Assembly (NCBI RefSeq): GCF_008831285.2
Contig: NC_045139.1
Location: 25,836,412 to 25,900,411 of the forward strand
DNA length: 64,000 nt
From: Nymphaea colorata
Taxonomy: Eukaryota > Streptophyta > Magnoliopsida > Nymphaeales > Nymphaeaceae
Direction of reading: 5' to 3'
Part shown: piece after piece, positions 34,886 through 48,200 of the stretch
How positions within the stretch are numbered: position 1 is the stretch's first letter
Layout of the letters: every line of letters begins with the position of its first letter
Program-made: the position numbers and the translations under genes
The notes under the pieces: model-generated
What the model was told of the DNA's origin: nothing
The model's database searches: none
Seen by the model: the letters and a program-made list of their open reading frames with translations, nothing else

Positions 34886-35262
34886 ATTTTTTTTTATCAT
34901 CGTGAAATAGAAAAGATTACCTTTTGGGTGAGTGAGAAGATTACTGCCCACTACCCAGAAGTGACTCGTGAGTCGTGAGCCCGAAGGTCCCCATCTCCCC
35001 TACATCCAGCACTGTGAGGTGAATAATTGGCATTAAGAAAAAGAAAAATGTCCTCATCTGCTTAAATACTGAATTTTTAATATGTGAAAGCATAGTACTT
35101 ATGGGAATAAAACCAATGAGATTTTGAGGTGAATTGGCATCAAGATTGCTTAGATACTGCATTCTTAATATGTCAAAACATAGGCCCAGCGGGAATAGAA
35201 CCAATGAGATTTGAAGTGTCAGGCCACAGTCTAACCAACTAAACTACGTCATGCATGCCCCA
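34886..35262 (-). mobile_element. tRNA-derived SINE with target duplication, about 377 bp
   Basis: On the minus strand the head reads GGGGCATGCATGACG, then TAGTTTAGTTGGTTAGA (A box) and, 30-35 bp later, GGTTCTATTCCCGC (B box, one mismatch to GGTTCGANTCC). This is the pol III promoter layout of a tRNA-derived SINE. The tail is GATGATAAAAAAAAAT. The flanks are CATTGCCT upstream (minus strand, 35270-35263) and CATTTGCCT downstream (34885-34877), a target duplication differing by one base. The body holds a diverged internal tandem copy of about 90 bp (second CTCATTGGTTTTATTCCCAT near 35140-35120). Confidence 0.72.
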
Positions 35263-35600
35263 AGGCAATGGAGGAGGTTACCTCAGAACATTCAGCTTTA
35301 ACATGTGAAATCTCATACGGTCCTTTTTCAAATTTTGCAGAACTTTTTTGAGCTCGTAGAATTAATTCTGATCAAAAGAGGGAAAGTGTGACGATAAAAG
35401 AATGGAGGTCGGTCCCAGAGAGCGAGCGGCAGAGAAAGAGACACGTCATGGACGTTTCGCAATTGTCCTGTTGTCTGACTAGAACTCTTTTCTGATACTC
35501 ATCTTTGTTTCTGCGTGCTTTCCTCGTTTACTTATACGTTACTTTCTTCCCACCTTCTTTGAAACTGCCAGAATTTGGCGGAAGAGAGCCAGAGAGAAGC
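35263..35600. other. Upstream flank of a small candidate gene
   Basis: No repeat recognised beyond the SINE target duplication. Contains a CACGTCATGGACG stretch at about 35440 with an ACGT core, which could act as a bZIP site for the small gene at 35601. Confidence 0.3.
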
Positions 35601-35864
35601 ATGTCTCGCCATCGTCGTCAGGGCTCTCAATCCATCCCTTTTGAGTTCACAATGGTGGAGGAAACATCAAAGGTTGGTGGGGAGGCGCATGGTGGTCGAG
35701 GTGGTGACGTTGGTGATCGATCAGGAGGTAGGGGAGTGACCGTCGACTCTTTCCCACCATTTCTGCCTCCTCCAGGTAATGCTGCAGCGCTTCCTGCAAG
35801 TCATGAGAATCAGAAGGCTGCCATGGATACTGGGAGAGACAGATCCATGCCAAGCGGAGCATGA
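35601..35864 (+). CDS. Small hypothetical protein, 87 aa, Gly/Pro-rich
   Basis: Open frame starting MSRHRRQGSQSIPFEFTMVE, with a basic N-terminus, a Gly-rich middle (residues about 26-45: GGEAHGGRGGDVGDRSGGRG), then FPPFLPPPGN and a polar tail. An in-frame ATG exists 96 bp upstream, but the residues between look like noncoding leader, so I prefer this start. The basic 'MSRxxRQ' opening followed by low-complexity Gly/Pro residues resembles small uncharacterised plant proteins. No domain is recognised. GC content is higher than the flanks, which favours a real gene. It could also be the first exon of a longer gene. Confidence 0.4.
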   Translation: MSRHRRQGSQSIPFEFTMVEETSKVGGEAHGGRGGDVGDRSGGRGVTVDSFPPFLPPPGNAAALPASHENQKAAMDTGRDRSMPSGA

Positions 35865-38399
35865 TTGGATTATGTTTGTTATTAACTGCCATTATTTACA
35901 ATCATGGATAAACTTTGTCTTATTGTCTCTAAAGGTTCTATTTTAGAGAGGTCGAGAATGGAGGATTCCGGTACCTCCCTTCTGTTTCTCTGGTTTTTAG
36001 GCAATTAGGACCTTGATTATTTATCTTTTCTAAACACAGCGGTGTCTTTTCTTAGTTTTTCTGGTTGCTTCTCTGCATTGGTTCAATTACTTCATCTGTG
36101 AATGAGAGGATAGATAGGCTTCTGTGGAGGAACATTCCACCTATACAAATGCAAGTTGTGGAATATGCTTCACTGGTCACTGGTCACCTCTGGTTCGGAA
36201 TATCTAGCAAAGCTAAATGAGAAGATACAAGAAGTTGATATTTTATTCTCTCTCTTTCTCTCTCTCTCTCTCGTCGCTAGTGTCGAATACTGGACAATTG
36301 ACGTGTGCAATAATTGGATGGGCCCCAGAACTAGTAAACAAAACGTATTCGATCGAAAGTAGTCCGGCCCCTAAAATGCGCAACCTATGCTCTGTTTCCT
36401 GCTCATAACTTCATCTAGTTATGCTTGAAAATCCAACTTTCTTAGCTTCTTTCTGGAAATTTTAACTGGTAGGAATGAGACCTTTTTAATTCAAAACTTA
36501 CAAAACTGCTCTTAGATCATCCTGTAGCTAAGACTGTTAATCTTGAAATTTCAGGAGTTAAAACGGCCGATTTTCGCATAATATTATGTTCTCCATCCAA
36601 ATTTACTAAACAAGAATGGATTCCTTGGTTTTAAACTAAAGATCACTCCTTGTGCAGTCAAAGACTCAAAATTTCAAAACGCAACATCAATTTTTCTTTT
36701 TTATGTTAAAATGTAACTTTGCTTCCTCAACAAGCATACTTAGCTGGTCTGCGTTTGATTATGAAGGTATAGTGCCGGGGCGTACGCCTAACTTTGACAG
36801 AACGCAGCCTTGAACTCTGAAGAACTCTGCAGACGAAGGGAAGAGGGGAGATTCGTCTTTCACTCCGCAGTTACGACTCATTCTCCACATACAGCAATCA
36901 CAGCCACAAAATGCAACCAATATCCCCATCGGCTTTCCACATCGCCACACCTTCCTACGAGTTAACATACTAACTGCTTTTCAAGTCTCACAAGCATTTT
37001 CTTCTAGAAATTGGTCTCCCACGATCTTCATTACCGTTTCCAGATATATTTCAGTACACCTTGAAAAGAAAGTAATTTCGTTGGAGAATAGAAAAGGCAA
37101 CAAGTGTTAAAAAGAAAAGGGTAACTAATGACTAATGCATAACAAAACATTAAGTGCCTTCATTTCTGTCATCAGGAGGCTTCGGGTAAGTGCATTACAC
37201 GAGCTAAGTAAGTTAACTTTACAAACCCTAGCACTAGTAAGAAAAGAGATTTACTCGTCCCTTATCATATCTTGAGTTGACATCTACAAGAAACTCACAC
37301 CAACCTCATTCTTGCCATTTAATCAAGTAGAACAACAATAGATTCATCACGGCCCCTTTATCATGTCATTGTCAGTGTCTGAGGGAAGGAAACATAATAG
37401 ACATGCACCATTGCTCTAACTTTTAAAAGATAACACGCAAATTTCGTCAAAAAGCATGATCCAAAAATATGTTTTGATTGATACAGTCCCCGATCTTTTG
37501 ATTAGGGTACGAGGATAGGAAATGAGGTCTTCAAATTTAAGTGAACGGGAACAGAGGTCCGTCTTATTAGCAATAACATCTCCACCCCTCTAAGTAAAGG
37601 ATTAGTTAAGTGTCCATGCAAGAAGGTCCATCTCTTAGCAAAGGCAGGCATAGGAGTCGGACTGACGCAGGCTGGTCCTCAGAAAAAGTAGTACTCCAAA
37701 TCCCCTTAACTGCTTCCTTAAGACTGAGACAAGCAGAAGTTGCAGACCGCAAAAAAAACTAACGAAATGGGAAAGGGATAGGTACTGAAAATAAATGAGC
37801 AAGTTTAACCGACATCAAACTTCAACCAATAAAATAACTCAAAGTTAGATATGACACAAATGCACTCTAGTTGGAGAAACAATTCCAGTGTGGTTTTGCA
37901 AATACATGAACGTTCTATTACCATCAAAACTATAGATTCCTTTCAGAAAATTTTAAACTATTTTTCACGTTCATTGAGTTCACGATAAATGTTAAGTAGG
38001 TGTCATCACACAACTGGACCTTTTTAAATCGTATAATGCCACAGCTCAGGAAGGCAATTGTCGTATTGTCTTAGTTGACGCAACTTCATAAGCAATAAAA
38101 GAAAGTTTCTCAAATAAAGCACAAGGTAGACCAAAATCAGCTACCCACACTGAGCCATACAAAGCATGCACAACCTGTTTGATTTCCCCTTGCAAATCAT
38201 TGAACAAAACCTGCTCCCTCAGTCAGACTCTGGATTTTAATAAAAATAAGGTGAGATAGGAAAAAGAAATCAAGCCCTTGTTCAAGTGCTCGTTTAACAA
38301 CCCAAACAGATCTTGTACAAAATTCTACAAGCTACATATGCTAACAAATGCTGACCGGGAGTTTCTTCTGACCTGTCCTTGTTCATCTCAAATCAGAAT
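35865..38399. other. Intergenic, includes the 3' UTR of eIF4A-III at its right edge
   Basis: No supported gene. A CT-rich tract lies at about 36246-36275. The GC-richer patch at 36770-36965 has a 69-codon minus open frame of unknown nature. The last few hundred bases before 38400 should carry the 3' UTR of the minus-strand helicase gene. The poly(A) site cannot be placed. Confidence 0.4.
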
Positions 38400-41300
38400 T
38401 CATATCAAATCAGCAACATTCATTGGCATTTCATCTATTTGTGTACTGTAATATTGTTCTATATCTCTCAAGATCCTTATGTCATCACTGCGAACGAAGT
38501 TGATGGCCACACCCTGCAATAAGCCAGTTTTACAGTTTCATATAACCAACCAAGTAATTTTGTACAAAAGAAAAACAAAATTGAAGGCAATCTCACTTCT
38601 GCAACATATTGAAATTCAGCAAAGCTCAAGAATATTAGTTCATGGTCTAATATTGTTGCCAATAGCAATGGAAAAGACTTCAGAAGAGGACAACATGATA
38701 GAACTGGCTTGCAGAATTATCCAACGTTCAAATGCACACAAGAATATCACTAAACCAAATAATATCCAGCCCTCTCTTAATTGAGACTTACGGACTTGTT
38801 TGGTGCATGTGTGTACACATATTTCTAGCATATACTCATAAATCTATATATGTAAGGCAAACAAATGCATTGGTCAATGACCCATAAATCAGTTTACAAC
38901 TTTACATAGTCCTCACATTTTTTATTTATGAATCATTTAATCAACTTGACTGATGATTCATAAGGTGTCATTTAGAAAAACATTTTTTCAAAGTCAAAGT
39001 ACTATGTTACTATTCACCTTTTAAAAAACAGCTTTACACATGGTACCTTGCGAACCATCAACCAAGTTGATTGGATGAATTATAGTATGTCCATGTAATG
39101 TTCATATTTACTCAGTTAACATATTTCATGAACCATAGGTATATATAGTTTAAGCAAAACAGAAATGTACAGAACAAACTTGAAAGAAGAACTATAATAA
39201 ACGGCTATGGTGTTGACAATGTCCACAAGTATAATGGTGCATCTCTCATTTTTACCACAGGAAAAGCATGCTATGTGTGTGCAATACCTATGCCTATCAT
39301 TCACCTTGTAAAAGTAAAATATTATATACAAAAGGATCTTGCTTCCAGACAATCCAAACTCAAACCCTTTCATGCTCACCATGTAACTTAAGCCAGACCC
39401 GTACTCGTGCTAAATATTCCAAGCTCAGACAGTCTGAGCTGCAATTGGCTTATCTAATGAACAGCCACATTTACACATAGAAACCATTTAGGATTACAAA
39501 TAGCTTCCCTAAGTGACAACTAACATTTTACAAAGGCTACACAACCAGGTTATGCAAGAATGGTTGGCATAGCTGTGTCAGTATGCCCACTTTTAGACAC
39601 AGGCACACCAGACTATTGTCACATATATCGTGTACAGGTATTATACAGCAAGAAATTTCTCAGGGATAAAACAGCAAAGTTATATATCTCGGGAAAATCT
39701 TAGCAAATTTAAAAAAAAAAACATAAAAATTTAAAACTCCTGAAAATTATATAAAAATAAAACAAATCAGAAATTAATAAAAAATATGAAAAAAACGTGA
39801 ACAAAATGCATTCGTGTCTTTTATATTCTGGCGTTTTTAACAAAAAAAGAGTCTTATTGCTGTTTTATATGGATTACTTATTTTTGGCATATTTAACACG
39901 TCTTTTTTTATTAAGATGTGATATTTATGACAGTGCACCAAACTAACTAAGGCTGGGCATCGGGCTGGCAAAGGTGGCCCGGCCCTCCTAAAACAGAAAA
40001 CCGACAGCCCAACTACCCCATGTTGGCTGCCCAGCCCCCAACTGGTTAAGATGTCAGGGGTAGGCCGACCCAAAGGTGATAACATCGGCCCAAACCTGGC
40101 CATGCCAAACACCTGCTACCCAGCCCAACCTAGCCATTTAATCAATCAAGTCACATCAGGCTCAGTCAGTTTCACTTTGCAGATAGCCAAGCCCATTAGG
40201 AGATATGTCCCTGAAAGACTTAACTGGGTATATTTTGGATCAGCTTTTTTTTTTTTACTGTTATTAATATACAGAAAGAAAGAAAGGTATAGGGAGAAGA
40301 AAAAAAAAGAATGGAACATATTTTGAACTTACGTAAGAAAGGATGCGGTTGGGGTGTGTGTTGGAGCTGCACCAGCACCAGCACCAGCATCGCGTCGACA
40401 CAGATGCGGCCCCTTTTTTGAAGAGTCCGTGTGACATAGCTTATGAACTATGTTTTTTAATGCATTATGCATGAACTTATGAATTGCTTGCTTTAATTTC
40501 ACGGACTATGCACTATCTAAGTGACACAGACGTGACACCCGTTGATGCGTGTGCATGTGCAGATTCGCCCCAACACTGCACCCAACTAGGTCTGACCAAG
40601 TCAAATGCTACTGACCACACCCCACTCTTTTTTCTCTTTTTTTCCTTTTTTTAATTACTTATATAACAGATTATATATATATAATGCCTCATTGCACCCA
40701 CACCCAAATCTATTTGGAACTTCCCACATCTTGCGCCTTCATCCACAGTCCACACCCATGTGACATAGACATGATATATAGATATAATATATCCACCATA
40801 CCCATATTTTTTGACATTGCCATGTTTTTATATATATCCGCATACCCATATTCTTTTATATTGCCACGTCCGAACCTGCACTGCAACATATGCACCCATA
40901 CCCACACTCACATGACTTGGTGAAAAGGTTATTCAGACTGCTATTTGTCGAATCAGTAATTTAGTGTTCCTATTTGTCACTCACAAATAATTGAGTACAT
41001 GTTAAACATAGACTTCAATGATATCAATAAGCTAAACAGAGCATTGCGATGGAGCTTAGACAATGACACACAGAAATCATACCTTCCGGCCAAATCGTCC
41101 TGAGCGACCAATACGATGGATGTAAAGTTCTCGATTATTGGGAAGGTCATAATTAATTACCAATGAGACCTGATAAGAAAAAATGCCAATGGATCAACAA
41201 ACTTCCAGCACATATTTAGCGTGATCAACATTAACACAAAAAAAAAGATGTATCATCATCAAGCACCAGATTCGTCGTTAAGAGTAGTATGATGTCTATT

Positions 41301-44196
41301 TTTTTTTAATCAGTACAATACTACATTATTTGTCGTAATTGCTTTTATTATCATCATCAGCAGCAGATGCAGCAGACATCACAAAAAGATGTTTTACATA
41401 TGACCTCAGAGCCACTAACACTTCTGGGAAACTTGCCTGCTGAACATCAAGTCCACGAGCCCATACATCTGTTGTAATCAGAACACGAGTTGTTCCTGAC
41501 CTGAACTCTGACATTATAGCATCTCTTTCCTTTTGAGGCATGTCCCCATGCATTGAGGACACAGTGAAATTGTTGCTGCGCATCTTTTCTGTTAACCAAT
41601 CTACCTGCATGATAAAATCATTAAACGATGTTGTAGCTTTGATCAGAATATTCAGTAGTAACAGAAAGCACCACTGAGAATAGAAATGCTGTGCCATCTC
41701 ATCAGATGAAGTAGAAGAAAAGTGATAAATGCCATGATAGTTGCATTGCTTAAAAAAAAAATACAAAGAAGATTACCTTTCGCTTCGTGTTGCAGAATAT
41801 GACAGCTTGAGTGATTGTAAGGGTATCATATAGGTCACAAAGAGTATCGAATTTCCACTCTTCACGTTCAACAGCAACAAAGAATTGTTTAATTCCCTGA
41901 GGTAGAGAAAAGGTTTAGGATCAATATTGCAAAAAAAAAAAAACTTACTCTAGGTAAGAAGAAACATTTATTATGCTTTTCTTAAAATCATTTCAGGGTT
42001 GAATGATGTATGTACCTCCAATGTCAACTCATCACGCTTGACAAGCACACGGACCGGATCAGTCATGAACTTGCTGGTCATCTCCAGAATTTCATTGGGC
42101 ATTGTTGCAGATATTAAGACAACCTAACATCATAATAAATGATGCATCAGGGTTACTTGGTGACTTCAGCTGACTACCTCAATCAGATCAATTGTTTCTA
42201 ATTAGTTGTAAGTAGCAGCAATTTAAGCAACTAATTAACTAAAACTGGAATTGCAATCAGGTCAGGTTTAGTTCAGATCATGACCTAAATCTGCATAAAA
42301 AAACATTTAGATGATAATGGTAATGGGATCCAGACCCAAGAGGCAGGTCTAGCACATGAATATAACTTTTAACATGTGAAAGAAGACATGGAAGAAGGAA
42401 AAGACAGAAGGCGCAAAAAAGAAGAGACATACGCCAATTGCCAATTCACTCATCAGGTTCAGATATCTGAAAGGCATTATAACTGACACAAGGAGATACT
42501 TTATCACAGGAAGACCCGCCCCACTTTCAAACAGATAATATGAACACAAAGATAAAGGTGATATCACCAACAAGAGTATTTATCAGGTATGCAAATGGTA
42601 ACCTTAGAAGGAGAAACGTAAAAGATGAAGTAACAGACTGGTCTACATAAAGCAGCATAGATTAATATGGGATAAGAGGAAATGGGACATGACACAAGGA
42701 AAAGGTATTGTGTCAATCTGCATGAGACTTTCCATCCTTCTGATGAAGAATACCATCCTTCTGATGAAGAACACAGTAATGTGATAACTTGATAATCACG
42801 TCAAGAAACTTATTGGCATAAAAATCAAGAAAAGCATAACTGCAACTGCACAATAAGATTCATAAATTAATTTCTCCCTGCTTACCTGTAGCTCGGGTGG
42901 CAGATATCTGTAGACATCATATATCTGATCTTTAAACCCGCGGCTCAACATCTCATCAGATTCATCCTTTCGCAATTATCATAAACAATCATCAGAACAT
43001 TAAACATTAACAAATTAAAGAAATAAAATATAGAAATGAACAAATGAGAAACAAGAAGTTTTGCGCTCACAAGGATCAACAATTTAATAGCCCTGGTTCG
43101 CAATGTTCTTCTCTTGATCATGTCACAAACTCTGCCTGGCGTCCCAGATACAACATGAACTCCATATTCAAGCTTTCTGATGTCTTCCCCAAGACTTTTA
43201 CCTCCAATACAAGCATGTGCTTGCACATTGATGTAATCTCCAATAGCTAATATCACTTTCTCAGTCTGAGATGCAAGTTCTCTTGTAGGTGATAAAATCA
43301 AAGCTTGAACCCTGTCAGACATAATTGTTATCAAATGTGAAGTGTCACAGGTTGCAAAAACCACCCATGGAAAATGTGGATATCTTCAAGCAAATATGCG
43401 ACCATAGATACAACTATTGAACTGCCACTGCAAACAGTATATGAGATTAGCATATATGACTGCTGTAAAATTTTACCCTATTGTTCCTTTTTCACAAATT
43501 TTCAGATAATGGCAGATGATGAAAATGACAAAGGCATCTAATGTGGTCCCAAAGATGCATTTCTGAGGTGTTTAGCCAATTTCTATGGCCTTGTACATCA
43601 AAAGCCAGACCATCCTACTGGTGCTAGTTGGTAGCTCCTCCGCAGAGACAAATGGACAGCAAGTCCCCATGTCAGGACAGGCACTCCTAGAATAGCACCC
43701 GTACCCTGGTCAACACAGCTGGACACAGGTGCAGGTAGAGGACATGGCGGACTCATTTTTGTATATCTTTTTGGTATTTTTGTTTAGTAGTTTATATTTT
43801 AATAAACAATGAATACATGTGATTGTTTCTTTAACATCTTATTGTTGTGTGTATATATACACGCCATTGCCACAAATATCATTTTTGGGTATAAACAGCA
43901 AGCTTTTTCTCAGGTATCATACGGCAAAATTGTTTTTCTCAGGAAAATCTTGGCAAATTTTTAAAAAACGGTAAAAAACTAAAAATAAAATGTGAAAACA
44001 AAAATCTAGTAATTAAACATATGTAAAAAAAGTGAAAAACATAAAAAGAAAAGCAAAAAAAGGGGGGGAAAGAAAAACACAAAAAAAACACAAAAAGACA
44101 GGAATAAAACACAAATTAAATGTGTTTTTTTCGCTTTTGACAGCTGACCAGTTTTAAACATTTTTTTTTTAATAAAACATGTTTGATGTGACAATG

Positions 44197-44229
<33 letters not shown>

Positions 44230-45155
44230 GGAAATGTGATTCTGTACGAAGCTTTAGTGTCGTCCCCGGTATGACACTCCAGCACCGTCTGATTTAGTTA
44301 ATCGGACAGCTTTCTTTCACTGCTCCAACCCCCCCCCCCCTCTCCCCAAAACCCTTTTCTTTCTCTCTCTCTCTCTTGCTCTCCCACCCACCTCACTCTT
44401 CTCCGTTTTCTCCGGTACCAATGTCGGTGTTAAGAGAGATGCCATCTGACAACCAACGGCCACCTGATTCAGCTGTTTTTCCCTAACAAGCTATATCACT
44501 CCCTCACCCCGTCAAAAACCTTTAACTAATCGAACAGGCAACATCCGGCACATTCCAGTGACTGTAGGCATTTGGCCAGATGTCGTCCAACAACCAACAG
44601 CAACTGTTGGCACTTGGCAGCCAACCAAACGACGTCTGACTAACACTCCCTCGCTGTTCCAGAAACCTCTTTCCCCTTTCAGGAAATAAGGCCTAGTGTC
44701 ATGCTTTGTTAGCTGCCCGACAACATGATATTACCCACCGTCGGCCCACTTCGAGCTGTCGGAGGGACAATGGTAAGCTGGCGGATTCTACCAAAAATAT
44801 GAAGGTGGGAGGGTGGAAGAGTTGGAGATTGAGAGGGGTTTGAGTCGGTTGAAAGGGCCTTTAATAGAGGGGGCAGAGCTGCCTTTGGTTGTCAGATGGG
44901 CATCTCCCTGGGCGTCGATGCCAATGGCTGCCGCCAGCCGGAATATGCCAGAGAGTTGAAGGGGAGGGTGGAGGAGCAAGAGAGAATGGAAGGAGCCTTG
45001 GGTCGAATTGGGCTTCCGTCAAGTGGGAGGGTTGAGCGGGAGATTTTCGTTTTTTTCAAAATAAAAGTGACTGTCCGATTTAAAAGAATTGAATGGTGTT
45101 GAACTTGAGACGTCATATCAAAGATGAACTTTGAACATCGTACAAAATCACATTT

Positions 45156-45202
<47 letters not shown>

Positions 45203-48200
45203 AAACTGTCCCTGCCTACACAATTGATACATCCATCGACTGTCTTGGGCTGTCCAAATGGACAATCCTTACTATTTTTATTAAAAAAAAAAGAAAAAAG
45301 CATCGGTGACGAAGGGGAGGCCAATGACACTTCCCCTCACCAACAAACAGGGTAGGTGGATGCCTCCCCCTCTCCAGTCGATGAACAATCGGTTTCTGCC
45401 ACCCGATGCTAGTGTCACCAGCATGGGCAGTGGAAGCCTGCTGTTCATCAATGGGAAAGGGGAGGCATCCAACCCCCCATTTGATAGTAAAAAGAGAAGG
45501 AGGGACACGTCCGCTGATGACAAAGGGTGGCAGAAGCCCAACAATGATCGTTGGCAAAGGGCAAGCCATTTGCCTCCTCCTTTCCCTTTCTGAAAAAATG
45601 AGGATGCCTCCCCCTTCACCGTCACTTCATTGGTAGGCTCCCGCTGCTGGTGGACCATCCACCTGCAACGGAATGGCAAGGGGAGCCTGCCAACAAACCA
45701 ACAACAAGGAGAAGGCATCTGACTTCCTCCTTTCCAAATTTTTTTTTTTTAGGAGGGAGGTGGACACTTCACCCACCATTGGCAGCCTCCACATTGACCC
45801 ACCAGTAAACAGTGAGTGGAGGGCTGAAAGGAAGCTGCTGGCAGGAGAGGAGGCATCCTCCTACCCCTTCTCATTTATGTTTGAGTGTTTCCCAGTAATC
45901 ACTTCAGTTTTCTCCCTCTCAATTTTTTGATCAATCATATCTTCTCTCAGTTGTTACACTTTACTTAAATTTACTTAATCCATATTCATTATGCACATTA
46001 CATACGAGACACGTTTCTCTGCTTTTATGCAACCATACCATATCATTGTTGTCTTCCTTTCCGTTTATTTTTCAAGAGCATCAGGCACATTGGCCCATGT
46101 AAGCCTTAAGGAAGGTTGACGACCTAGACCACAACATCACCTAGCATTTTTTACTACATAGGTTATAACTGTCAATTTTCTTTCTACATCATTTGTAATT
46201 TTATTCAATTTAGGCCTATGTTGTTAAGGTGTCGCCTAGGCGTGGACTACACGCCAGTCCATGCCCATCTCCTAAGTCCATCACTTAGGCGATGGGTGTG
46301 GTGCTGGCACCTAGGCTCAACTAGGTGCCAGCACACCTAGTCCATCGAAAGGTATGTACCTGCCTGTGGTTTTATTGTATATATTGTGTGTTATAATGTA
46401 CATTATATGTACAGTCAGAAATAATGCATATTGTATATTAATGTGTTGTATACATATATTAGTACAATATGAAGCAATTTTTAAAGGGGTTCCATCTGCA
46501 GTTGAATCTGCTATAATGTATAATATGTATTGATTTGTACAATCTGTTATAAAGTATATTATATGTTATATGTACGATCTGTTGTAATGTATATTATGTG
46601 TACTAATTTGATACGAATTTTGTTTGAAATCATTCAAATGAAATAGTCTATAAGAAATGCAAGCAAGCATTGTGTCCAGTATGTAAACAAGAATGACACG
46701 TCTTCTTTTGTGCATCAAACTAAGGCATCAGCTAGAACAGAACAGATCAGTTTTCCAGTATGTAAACAAGCTGGAAATGTACTGTAAGTCTGTTATGTAA
46801 ACAGGAGAAGAACAGTTTTTCATGTTTTACTTTTTGACTTTACATACAAAGTGTAATCATTCAATTAGAACAAAACAGAACAGTTTTCATGTTTACTTTT
46901 TTGCCTAGGTGTGTCTGTGTCACTGATTGGTGATGGCACACCTGAAATAGAAGCTTACAGTTCAGTCAGTAAGTACATTAACTTTATTATGTAATGATAA
47001 ACATAACTAAAAAATTTATAAAAAAAAAAACAGTCGCCCTTTTTGCCTAGGCGCTCTCTGGCGCCCAAGCAGCACCTTGGCACCTTGACAACATAGATTT
47101 AGACAAACTTTATTAGCAGTTATTTTAACATCTACACACCATTTATTCATTTGTGCTTTTTCATTCTTTCAAATATTTATATGAAGTCCATAGTAGTAAA
47201 AAAAAATTACATGCTATCTTCTATGTGTCCTTCAAAACAAGCAATTATAGAAGGTTTGACAGTTAAGGGCTCTTGATCATTTATTTCAGGTTAGAAAAAG
47301 AAAAAAGTATAAGCAATCAAACAAATGCAAGAGATAGTTATCCAGGGGTATATCTGAGTTTATTTTTAGTGCCATTCAGTAGTTGGTTTCAGTAAAAGGA
47401 AGCCCATTTCACATATTACAGGAATAGGATGAAATATATGCAGCTTAAGAAGCATTTGATGCCCTGAAAATTTTATTCAAGATGAAACACAAAGGTGTAC
47501 ATCATCCAAGGGGCAGGGACCTATGTCACAGTGGTATACCTGATAGGGTCGCGTACCCGTACCAGTATGCCGGTATGGCAGAACGGGCACGCGGGTACAG
47601 TAAGGTAGGTCGGAACTGATCCAAACCAATTTATTTAATATTCAAAGTACCAGATGCCTCTTTCTCTTTCGACCTATTTTTCATCTTCAGCATACCACAG
47701 CTCCACAGCAGAAGGTCATGGTCAGCAGCAATAGGGAGCTTCGCAGGTCAGTGGTGGCAGTCTTCACCAGCGGCATAAGTTATTTTTTTCTATTTTTTCA
47801 TTTGACTAATTTTTAAAAGTTTTTGTCTTAGTGCTGTTTTTCCAAATCTTCCCTGCACCTGTTCTTCAAGATCTACTGCTGCCGTTTTGGATAATCATCT
47901 GCCACTGCATAATCATTTGCCACTGCTGCCATTCAACATAATCATCTGTCGGTCTTCAAAACTTGCTGATTTGCCCTGTTTTTTAGGTTATGCTTGTGTA
48001 AAACTGTAAATATCGTTAATTTTACATAAGTTATGCTTGTTTGCCCTCTTGCTTTGGTTATGCTTCCAATCCTGCCAATTTACCCTCTTGCTTATGCCAT
48101 TGCTGTTTATTTTTGCATAATCTCGTTATGTTGTTAAGTGTCAACTGTTATGCCCTAAAGTTCTGCCTATTATGCAACATAAATACGTCATTCTATTATA

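Noticed and set aside
41326-41766. 146-codon minus open frame as an independent gene
   Set aside because: It is exon 6 of eIF4A-III extended into flanking introns.
45124-45355. Open frames with alternating Tyr-Ile near 45.15 kb
   Set aside because: They translate a (TA)n microsatellite and have no coding character.
45281-45718. 145-codon minus open frame at 45.3-45.7 kb
   Set aside because: The block is internally repetitive, open on both strands, and lies inside an intron; no domain is visible.
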